Origin: Undaria pinnatifida
Lineage: Eukaryota > Sar > Phaeophyceae > Laminariales > Alariaceae
Direction of reading: 5' to 3'
DNA: 64,000 nt
NCBI GenBank assembly: GCA_012845835.1
Contig: JABAKD010000004.1
Coordinates: 10,675,022 to 10,739,021 of the forward strand
The notes under the pieces: generated by a model
Seen by the model: only the letters and a program-made list of their open reading frames with translations
What the model was told of the DNA's origin: nothing
Database searches by the model: none
Program-made: the position numbers and the translations under genes
Part shown: positions 49,001 to 61,000 of the stretch, piece by piece
Numbering within the stretch: position 1 is the stretch's first letter
Layout: every line of letters starts with the position of its first letter

Positions 49001-52000
49001 GCTTGGTGGGGGTCAATCGCGCGAGTGACCTCCTTGTTCCTTTGTGGCCTTAAGATTTTGTGTTGTAACATTGAAATTGTGCGACGAGAATCCGCAACGG
49101 AAAGGTAAGCTATGCTGCGCTCGAAGACCCATGCTACGATAGAGGTGCACCACTTTTTTTCTGAAGGTTCCTCAAATTGGGAGCTTAAGACCTCTCCGAA
49201 AGGCTGATTTGGAAAAAAATAAAACAGCTACCGGATGAATTATCCCGTGGCTTGGGTACACAACAAGAATAATGCCAAAAAAAAGGGAATATTTCCGACG
49301 ATTTTGAGTTAAGGAGCGCCGTCATTCAAAACAAGAGTGCTATCGTAGCGTGTGTCCAAAAAAAGCACACAAAGTATCTTTGCCCGTGAGATACAGAGTC
49401 ACTCGTGCGAAAATGGGGGTATGATACTACAATACCGCGGCCTGGGTCTAACGGAGTTCCTCCACTGGGGAGTTACCCAGTACCATTGGATTAACGTGTT
49501 CCTCGATACCAGTTGTTATATAGCTAGGCCGTGGGCTTGTGGACCTGGCTAAATGTTACGTTCAGTCTCAAAATTCGGTGGTTGCGTGGCGTGTAGAGAT
49601 TCTCTGGTGACGAGCGTCAGAAACCTATGCGGCTAGCCCTACCGCAGCACGCGTCCCGGTCTTTTTCCGCTTGCGACGTGAGTTGAAAGCCGTGCTACGG
49701 TAGGGTATGCACGTCGGAGCCCAAACATTTCTCGCTGGCGGGGGAGCTCCTCAACTGATCACTTACCCAAAATCTATGGACATGATGTGCATTTTTTCAC
49801 TATGACCGAGGCTATCATACGGTATAATTCGTATTTGCACATTAATGTTTGCTCCTAGTTTTCGCAAGCGAGTTTAGGCCACTCTCAGACTCGTGCTAGG
49901 ATAGAGGTGGCGCGTTTCGGCTAACGCACTTTCATTTTGATCCAAGTCAGTTTCTGGGTGGGGCATGTAGTAGTTTACCTAGCGAGGGTCCTCGGATAAC
50001 AGGAGGTGCGCCTCTGCCGTAGCCTGTGTCTGTTGCGTCTTACGACGTGAGCCGATTCAAGTCCTGTTGTGCCTCTCTTAGTTGAAGAATCGGCAACGAC
50101 ACTGGGTGCACTGGATATCGCTAGACGGATAGAACAGTTTATTGTGACACATGCATACTTCGCCGGAGAGCAACCATGATATCCCTTTACTGACCGCACC
50201 TGCATTAACACCAGTCCAACACGGCGAAAACAGGGGAAAATGCTGTTGGTAATAATAGGAGGGCGCCGCTTGACCGCTCGAATGGATGCCTTCTACGACA
50301 GAGGTTTGCACCGTTTTTTTCTGAAAGATATAGGGCTCCTTAACCCAAAATCGTCCGAATTTCGTTAGTGTGTAGCAGTGTGTTTGCCGTTTGCCTAGGA
50401 CATGGTAAAGTTCATCGGGTTCAAGTTGCATGTTAATCTAGATATTGTTTTGCGTGAGTTACAGAGGAGTTTATCAAATAAGAAGCCCCTAAGAAACAAA
50501 CAGGTGCACCTTTGCCGAAGCATGTGTCTCAAATAAGGACAACACAGGGAAACAACGTGCTACTGGTGATAATGGCACGACTAGACCCCTTAAATGGTCG
50601 TCCCCGCATAAAAACCTTTGTATGTAAGATTAAGCACACGCTTAGTGTAGCAGGAGACCTCCTTTTAACCCCTTGGGTGACCACCCCCTTACATTTGAAC
50701 CAGTGCACCAAGGCCAAACAGGAAAATGCGTTAGGGGGATCGCGGTTTGACTTACGGCGGTTGTCTCGCACTCTTCCATGGTTTGGAAACATTAAGATCT
50801 AAACCAGTTTGGCGTGCTTGCTTCGTCGACAGAGGTCGCCAACGCTGTGGAAAGAGCTTGCCAAGCTGATTCGAGGTGAAGCGAGACTGCTCAAGGGATT
50901 CTTGGGGCAGGCCTCAGCCCTGGCCTCAATCACTGATCACCGCACTCAGGAGATCGCTTTTGAGGCCGTTTACCGAATGTGGAAGGTAACCTGTAGGGCT
51001 CTGCAGCGCCTTTGCTTGCGTAGAAGAGGACGGAGACTCATGACTAAGAGAGGATTAAATACATTATGTTATAGGGCTATTCCTTCAGATTCCTAACAAT
51101 AGTCATTGATTGGTTGTCCAGGTGTTATTCTAGGTATGGTATTGTAGATATTACTCAGTAATTGTCTAGGTGTTACATTAGGTAGCATCATACCACTCTA
51201 CAATCAGTTGCATTATACGAAAATACTTTGTAGTTTGTTGCGCACGACAGTTTCCGGGGTCTACGTCTGTGCATTTGGCTGGGGCCTATGTGGCTGGGCG
51301 GGGGGTGCTTATTGGTGTTGGCTTTCTGGGAAGCGATTTCGCTGGGCGTTTACTCCGCCATCCATGTATAATAGTTGCTAACCGCTAACCGTCGAGCCCA
51401 ACCAACTCACAGCCGTAACCTTGAAGGGATCAATCGCAGTTGAGACTCGATCTTAGGCTTATGGAATGCACGCCTTGCTGGTTGGGTGGCCATTCCTGGT
51501 TGCGATCGAACACCTAATGTCCATCTTACCCTTGGGTTAATTTGCGCACTCATTCCGCCTTCGGGCGCTGTCAAGGCAATAGGCAGCATAGTTACCTGTG
51601 AGTACCTAGTGCGTGGGCAAAACGATCAAGTATCGGCCTACTGCAAATAGAAAGGCACTCTTGCGTTGCTTCCCCCTCCGAGAGCACACCCCGTTTGGTA
51701 CACAAAAGGGTTTGTAATGAGGTGGACAATTGAGTAAGTTTGATTTTAATAACCGGTTTAGGGTCTTTTGGCGATCGTTGCGGTGTGCTAGTTGGATGTG
51801 CGAACGTCGCGTGTTCTGCCACGTTGGTGTTACCTGCTGGGACTAATCGATAGGTTTGGAAGAAGCAGCCGGGCGGCCCTCCGGCTTTGCCATCGGTAAC
51901 TCCTAAGGAAATCAAGGAAGGACTCTCTGGCATCTCTACCACCGATTTTGAGAGTCAGGTCCGGTCGATGCTTGCCACCATCAACGTTGGTGACCGTGAC

Positions 52001-55000
52001 AGCGATGATGACGGCTACGGTGGACCCCCATCTTCGTTCCCAGTGGAAACGGTGTACCAGGTGGGGAATTGTGGTGAAAGGGCTTAATTTTCCGTATCGT
52101 AGAGTAAAACGGAGGACGAAGGCTACGGTGGGGGGGGGTACCCCATCTTGCATTACCGGGTTTGAGCCACACGGAAAAGTGACCCTATACCTCACTGAAA
52201 AAATACTGTAGACGATGTTTTAGGTGCGGCGCAGGTTACCATCCCATTGCGGGTTCTTATCGCTACACTAAAAAAAACATGAAAGCTTCTATACCGCTAA
52301 CAAACAACAGGGTTCACTCGCGTGAGTGACCCTGAGCCACTGTAAAAGAAGACCCCAAAAGTGGCCTCCCTATTGCTGCCTTGGTCAAGGACGAGCTCTA
52401 TGCCCCATAAAAAAAAGTCACCCAAAAAACGAAAAGTGAGAAAGATAAGAACCGTGCGCGCAATGGGATGACCAATCCCGTTGGCCGCGCAGATGACACA
52501 TAACATGCTACGGTGACGGCACATCACTTGTTTTCTAAGGCTCCTGACTAGATGAGCTCTATTCCCTGATATTCCTCCATCCAATCCATCCAGCACCCTA
52601 TTTTGGGTAAAGTGAAAGTGTTTTTGTGATGAATAAACCCAGGACCTACAGTAGTAGGTATCGTGAAAAATAGAAACATTGCTAAACAAGAATGATTTAT
52701 TTTATTATTCCGACGAGCTTGGGCTCAGGAGCCCCGTCAGTCAGAAAATAGCATATATTACCTACTTTTATCGTAGCGTGTTTCAGATGCCAAACAATCT
52801 TGTAGAGCATGGACGGGGTTGCGAAGGTGTTTATACTAATGGTTCCCTTCAGTATTGCACCGTTGTTGTTGGCACAGACTGCGTGGGATCGTTTAACGGT
52901 TCTGTGTGCACATTCATGTGTGCTCCAAGCCTCGCCGAAACACGACTTTGAGAGCGAAACGAAAGTGCAACCAGAAGAACAATCCCATGGCCTAGGTATT
53001 CAACGAATATAAAATGTTGTTTTCAGCCACCACTGATGGTTCAACGATACCGGGCACTTCCGTACTAGATAGTTGAAAAACCATGTCAGTCGGAAGCCGT
53101 ATGTCCCAAAACTGCCACCCCTATATATCACGCGTGGTCTCTGTGTGCGTGTGTGTCCGTGTGTGCGTGTGTATGCGCGTGTGCTTGTGTGTGTTATGTG
53201 TGTTTATGTGTATGCCGTGTGTGCGTGTGTATATGTGTGCGTGTGTACATATGTACGTGTGTACATGTGTGCTTGTGAGCATGTGTGCGTGCGTGCGTGA
53301 GCGCGTATGTCGTGCTGGTGTGTTTTGTCGTCCTAAACGATGCAATTAGCCCCTTTTCAAGCTGAAGCACTTTAGGGCCCGAGCGTATCCTTTCTACCGG
53401 GGCATAGCTCGACTGCCGTCTGCGACTGTTTTGTTTTGCAGGTTACTGACTGGACGGGGCTAGGCTGCGAACAACGTCTGGGTCATGTCAAGTGGCTTGA
53501 TGTGGGCGGTGACTCGATCAGCATTCAGGTGAGAAAAACAACGGCCTCCTGTCGACGAACGGCCCACCCATAAGCGGAGACACCCTCCCCAGAGCCCTCG
53601 CAGTAACGCAGACAAGAGTAGAACCCACATAGTGGGAGAATGTGAGCTGTACAAGGAGGAATTGATTGTGTCAGAAGAGATTATAAACCACAGAAGGGTG
53701 TGAAATGCAGAAGTTTAGTAGATTATATAGTGCCGAGAAAGCGATCGCTATCCTAGGAGACAGATGGTAACCACAGGTGGGCAAAGAGGAAGTAGATAAG
53801 ACAACAACAAATCTCTTAATGTATTATGTGAAATAAACGTACTTAGCGCCCGAACATTGGAAGATCTCTATAAGGATTGCGAGCGGTGCTCCGTCTCGAA
53901 AGGGACGCGTGGTCAATGGTCAACTGACTAAGGCAAATGCAATAAATGAGTACGCCCCTCGCTGTCGACCCATGCGAAGACAGGGGTTGCACATTTGGGC
54001 GAAAGTGGATGTGGTTGACCGGACTCTTACATATTACAAAAATAAAAATACACTCCAGCTGCGAGATCGAAGATTTTGTCGACACTCACCTTTGCAAGCT
54101 GTGTGTGATACTCCGACCGCGAGTATTACTCGGTGTGTGTTCTCGTTAAGGATATAGGTCGGCGACTCCCCTTGAGACTACAGTGTAGCTTGTACCAGGG
54201 TCAACAGGATGATGTTAGTCAGTGTGTGTGCGGAAACTATAAAACCCGTTTTTGAGGGAAACAAAAATTGACAGCTGTGGAAGGAAATTTACGGCCTTGT
54301 TTTTGTTTTTCACTGGCGCATAGAAAGGTTGGTCGGGGTTGCGCGAGCGAAGGTCTTCGAAGCCATGTTTATTAGGGTTGGATGTTGACCTCCTCATGTT
54401 AGGAGCTCAGAAAATGCTTAGAACCTGCTGCGCACCCCTAGCGCGGGATGTCCATCTTGCTATAGGTTTTGTTGTACGCCTAGGACCTGGGATTGTTCTT
54501 CCGGGACTCGTAGAAATTTTTATTTTTCCGAGTCAGTTGTTGGGTGGGACATAGGAACCTCATAAAATGCTTGGTGCACCTCTACCGAGGCATGGGCCCG
54601 AGGAGCCTCAGGAAATAGTGACTACTGCCTACAGTACCAACATGGATACGCTTGTCGAGGCATGCTGTGGTAGGAGGCCCCAGCGGGAAAATCGTCCCTT
54701 GCTTTCGAGCCAACCTGCGGTAAAGGGGCCAAACGGGAACCATCTCCCTCGATGTTGACTCGCATTGTGATAAAGGGACTAAGTGAGCAAATCTCTTGCT
54801 GTCGAGTCATGCCGCAGAGGCCTCCTACTGTTGCTGTCGAGTCAACCTACAGCAGGGGGTCTTGAAACTTTGTATCAGTGTGCGCCTGACCAAATACAAA
54901 GTACCCTGGCTTTCGATTTCACTATTTTTTTTCTGTTTGGCTGGTGCACGACTTGCTTCAGATACGATGATATGTGCGTGTGCCCTTTTTATTTTCGTTT

Positions 55001-58000
55001 TGGTGAGTTCATTTTTTTTCCTGGCGTATTCTTCCACTGAAGAGTTCTGGGGCATGTTCTGTGACCACGGACTTGATTAGGTGTTTTCTTATGAGAACAA
55101 CAACAACAACAGAGGGGCCAATCCAGCATATCCTCTCTCACCGTCGAGCCATGCTACGGTAGGGGGTCGAAGCTAGGACATCCTGCCGCGCTATCATATC
55201 AAGTCATGCTACGGCAACGGCCCCAAGCGGGGGATCCATTCCTTAGAGGTCGAAGCAGGGAACCAAAGTGGGCTCCCCCCTTTGCTGTCGACTCCTGCTG
55301 CCGTAGGGGGCCCGAGCGGGGGACACCTTCCCTCGCAGTGGAGTCACGCCGCAAACGGGGGCCCAAGCGGGGACCTCCCCCCCCCCCGCCTTCGAGTCAT
55401 GCAAGCTACGGTAGGAGACCCGAGCTCTTCCTCTCCTCTCTCGTTTTCGAAGCTGTCATCCGATATGCAAGAAAGTACGCACAAGGTGCGGAAATCCGCC
55501 TCAAAAGTGTTTCTTAGTAGGATTCAGCCCACCCTTCATGCTCGCGACTCGCCGAGCACCTCATCGCGCTTCGGGTTTGGTGCACGCGATGTCTGCCTGG
55601 TCGGTTAAAACCGGGCTTGCTCTGTCCAGGAATTTTTAGGGTGCGAGGGTCAATGGTCGTAAGACTACGTACGGCTATGAACGAAATGGGTACATGCCTC
55701 GCTGTCGAGTCATGCTACGGTATGGGGCCCAAGCCGAGCTCCTCTCCGCCGCTGTAAAGCCATGCATCGGTAGGGGCGCAGAGTGGGGGGGGCTTCCCTC
55801 GCTGTCGGGTTATACCGAGGTAGAGGTTCCAAACAAGGGCGTGTTATCTCGCTATCTCTGTCGAGTTAGGCTACGGTGGGGGGGCTAACGGAACCCCCTC
55901 CTCCCTGACGGGTCATGCTACGGTAGGGGGGGGAAGCGGTATTTCTTGGGCTCTTGATGAGTTTGGAACTATATACCTGATCCAAACCCCAACGGTGAGA
56001 AAAATTGTGCTTGTGGCTTGACTGTTGCAAAGCCTCACGTAGCAGTGGCGAGGGTGGGTATTTACTAACTGCGGTCCCGATTGCTATGAAGTTAAAAAAT
56101 TACTTCGTACACCGGTATGGTACAGGCGATAATGGAATATATTGAGCGGTGCCTCAGTTTACGTATGCCCCGTCAGTCCGACAGCATTCACTTTGAACTC
56201 ACCCCCTTTACCGTGGCGTGGGGTGCATGCTACGGTAGAGGTGCGCCTACTTATGCCGAGACTACTTATGTGTTTTTACCTCTGAACCTAATCCAAAATA
56301 TATAGAAGGACGGTACGCGCTACTCCATGAACAATTCCATATGCTACAACAGTAGGTCCATAAAACGATTGTTATTCTAAAGCACAAACGATACTCCAGC
56401 GGGGTCGGACACATCCTACGGTAGAGATTCTCGCCGCTTTTTTTCTGAAGCCACTCGTTTGAGGAGGAGCTCCAGATGTATCTCACCCAGAATCTGTTTT
56501 TGAGCTATCATAACTGAATGTGCAACCCGTTGGACAAACCAATGGCCTTGGTGAAAACAAGACTATATTTTAACAAAGCATTACTGATATTCCGACGACT
56601 GATTCTACGATAGACCTCGCAAAAACCAGTGATTTTCTTTAACGAACGTTTCATGGCTCCTCGACACGAGGAAGGATTAAATGAAAACCAAAATGTTCGT
56701 ACGTCTTCTTGCTTGCAATAGACTATCGAACGATGACGTCGGGGGGGCAAGGGGCACCGTATTTCAGGAGATACGGCCGGGAGCTGGTTTCAAAACCGGC
56801 GATTTTGGTCAAGAAATGTTGGGGGGGCTACCGTAGAAACCCCCTCCATCAAAAAACGTTTTGGGCAAAAAGTGCTTCCTCTATACCTCTATCGTAGCGC
56901 GCGCCAATAGTCCACTTGAACGGCCGGTGATCACTCCGGTGGGAGGAAGAAGCATGCCACGATAGAGATGCACCCTCTATTTCTGGGCCTTCTCAGTCAA
57001 GGGACTCTATGCCCAATCCACCAGCTGGGTGGGACAAAAAACAAATTTACTACCCGAAAAACTCCATGTTCTAGGCATATACCACAAGACATTTCGCAAA
57101 ACAACAATGAAAACCCGACGGTTTGGGATTAAGGAGCCCCGTCTTTCGGAGACGTTTTGGCCAAAAAGCGCTACCTTTTATCGTATCACGCATCCTTGAG
57201 ACTCGTGCTACGGTAGGGGTTAGGGTTATTTTTACTAATACTACTCCTCACTTGAGTAAGTCGGTACCCCACAGAAGAAACGAGGACACTGAACGTGCAA
57301 CCCGATAATGAAAAACCGGGCCTAAGCAAACAAAACAAATATATATATATATATATATGTGAAACAAGATTGACGTCCCGACGATTTTGGGTTAAGGAGC
57401 CCGGCCGTTCAAAAACGAAAAATGAAAAAAGTGCTACCTCTATCGTAGCATTGAATCAGAACCAGTTGAGCAGCCCCATCAGTCAGAAATGTTTTGGCCA
57501 CAAAGTGCGACCCCTGTATCGTTAACATGCGTTGAACATGCCGCTCTGTCACGCCACGGGAGAATATATTGATACGAACGAACACCATTTTAAGTGCTAC
57601 CCGTACATATGATGAACATGCGGTATTTCTCTCTGTCACGCATCCGGGATAATATAGGTACGAACAAATACCCTTATTAATACCTTCGTCCGTCGCATTG
57701 AAGCACAAATATCCTGTGCAGGTGGTACCTCCTGAACGGCTGGGCCGAAACGTCGATAGGGTTTCCCCAACCCAGGGTACACGGTTGTAACGTTTACTCT
57801 CGTCCGCAATCAATCACAGGTATACTCCAAGAGCTCATGGGAGGAAGACGGAGAGCTTTCTCCAGGCATGTTTGTCAGCATCCCTGCTAGTGTTGTCGCC
57901 GCATCCAGCAAGATCATGGTTGGCACGAGATCAATGCAATTAGACGTCCCCTTTCTTCAGGTGAGAATTTCGTTTTCGTAAAATGCCCCAGATCTACCGT

Positions 58001-61000
58001 TGTTCAGCTGAAGCGAGTTTTTAATTTGCGATCGCGCCAGAAAAACAGGAACTATTTTCCACACCCATCCGCACGCCTGGTTTCTCCATGTCCTGTCCGA
58101 CCACCTGATTTCACCGACAAAAGAAACAACAGAAAACGAACAGGTGTAACTACTGAGACAGCAGCGCAGCAGCATGTACCAGCAGAGTTGGCTTGGGTCG
58201 GGTTGGGTTAAGTTGGCAACAGTTCCAAATATCCACCAGCACTAGTACCTAGGGAGACGTACAGTGCCTGACCAGGCCTCTGATACCTGTGGTATGTGCG
58301 AGTGGAATGGTAGCGAGGCCAGGTTGCCTCATATGTGCGATGAGTCCCACATCCTTTTAAGGTCGCATGCAACGGTTGCGGGTGCTATTTATCTAAGGTT
58401 TGCCACGGGAGGAACTATATACCCTACCCAAAGACGGATTGATCTTGAGAAAAAAACGGAAGTGCAACCCGATTACAATCTCATCATCTTGACGTACAAT
58501 AAGAAATACCACCGTAAACATGTTGTCCCCCATAAAACCGTGTGTCGTTTCCGTGCACCAAATTGCCCTGATGTATACACTGGGGTGATATATTCTGAAA
58601 GAACAACAGCGCGAAACGAATACCATTCACTAATGCTCTGAGCATTAGCTAATGGTCCCCCATGAAACCGGGTTGTATCCTTTCCGTGCACCAAATCGCC
58701 CCGATGTACGCACTGGGGTGATACATTCAGAAAGAACAACAGCGCGAAACGAATACCATTCGCTAATGCTCGGAGCATTAGCTAATAGTATTCCTCCGGT
58801 GCTGTCGTTGCTTCTGAACGTATCACACCAGGGTTGCATCAGGGCCATTTCGTGCACGGAAACGATTAAGTAATAGCTAATGGTATTATTTTCATGCTTT
58901 CGTTGTTTTTCGACGTGTCACACCAGGGACTGAATCAGAGCGATTTAGTGCACGGAAACGACTCAGCCCGTTTTCAGAATGAAATATTTTAAGCCACTTC
59001 AGTTACATCAACATTAACACCACCAAATACTTGATCTCCATCTTTCTTTCGGTCTAACACCATTCGTGCAGTAGCTCCTATTATGTATCCATCAAGCTGT
59101 CTAAACTTACTACCCCCCCCCCCGCCCCCCCTGGGCACACCCCCCCCTCCCACCAATCACCACAAGGTAATGCACCCACAAGGCGGTTACGTTGTACTCC
59201 CATTGCTGTCTCTGGAAGTGGTCATACCGGAAGTTAAACTAACTCATTGAAACTGTCATCCATATGCAAGTCCGTAAGTCCGTCTTACGAGCAGTTCTTG
59301 GAAGGATGCAGCCCACCCTTCATGCAACTCGTCGACCACCTCACGACGCGTGGCGCTTGGTGCAAGCAATGTCTGCCCGATCGGTGAAAACCCGGTGTGC
59401 TCCGTCCTGGCGTTGTAGGGATGCGAGGGTCTAATAGCTATGGTCATACGACTACAGCCATGCATAAATATCGAGCACCCCCCCCTCCCCGCCCATAACC
59501 AGTATTAAGATAATATCTAGAAGCTGGTGCGCTCCACGGCCTTCAGATTATGCCCCCCTCTAAACGGGCTGTATAGATTCCGTGCGCAGATTGATTGAAA
59601 GGCTTGACGTATTTGTATCACCCTGTTGACCCTGGTACGACTAAGGGGAGTCACCGACCTGTATCCTTCATGACGACGTACACAATACGTAATACAAGCT
59701 CGATCGGAGTGTCACACACAGGTTGCAAATATTACTTTAAACGAAATCCTCGATGTCACAGATCTGTGACATGTTTTGTAAATTTGAAAAAAAAACAATT
59801 GCGCCTCCCTCGCTCCCTATACATGTGGTATATGTTTCGTCTCTCAGATGAGCTCGGCGGTGTTCGCATTGAGCCTGAACCGCCAATGAAAAGTCTTTGT
59901 GTGGCAATTACCAAAGCTTATTTCCAGCGAAATCGAGTTTCTGATTCAAACGCGCCCCAAGAGCAAGGGCCCGTTTGAAGCTCGAATATACGGCCATGGT
60001 TCTACGACTGTCGACCGAGATCTGCGATTTTCATTACATTCTCCAGCCGGCGCACATAAATTGATGGCAGTTACAAGCATCCTGCTGCACGGGTGCCTAA
60101 CGAGAGGCCAAGGTTCATGTAGGGGGATTATTATGTTGTTTTGTGGGGGCTTGTTTTGGAGTGGCTTGGGGCCACTCGCGCGAGCGACCCCCCTCTTTCT
60201 TTTGAGTCGTAAACTTTCGTGGCGTTATTTACAACTTTTGCTATATCAATCCGCAATTGAATGTTAAGGTGCGCCATTAGTCGTCTCATGTAGGTTGTTA
60301 TGTAAATGAGGAACAAAGCCAGAAGTTCAAGTGGCGCAAACCCGGGAGTGAAAAAAGGTGGGTCCCCCCCCTGTCTTAGCTTTGATCAAAAGCTATACTG
60401 TCTTACGACATAGCCCTCCCGTGGTTCTCCGCCTTGTTTGGTGGTAGTGTCCTGCGCTGGTGCGGGTGACCAAGAAGCCCCCGGGGAATGAAGTGAGCAA
60501 TGCGAGCTGCAAGCTCGTTTTTCGACTGCAGGGTGGTGCAAAGACGTTCAACCTATTCCGCAAGGTAAAGCAATGCTGTGCGGTAGTATCGGTCCTCCAC
60601 CAAGGTACAATAACACAGAATAGGGCACCTATTGACCATGGTGAGTGCTGTAGACAAAAATGAAGCGAGAAGTAGGCATAGAAGGGAGTTAGGATTTTGG
60701 GCATACCTGCAGTAGTAGGTTTCCTTCTGTTTCCGTGGCGTACTTCTTTCGAGAATATTGTAAGTGATGAACGTTGAATCTCATGCTGCACATTGCCGGA
60801 TGGAAAGGACAGCAATAATAGTAATAAATACTACGAGTACGCATTCCGGGCTGGCTTTTGGGGGGGGGAGGGGGTGTGCGTATAATGGCTCCTAGATCCT
60901 TGAATCGTTCCTGTAAATGTTAGCTTCTTTTCTTTTGACCCCGTTTCTTATCACAGTAGGTATTCTGCTGTACTGTACTGTCCCAGGCGAGAGTGTCCCA

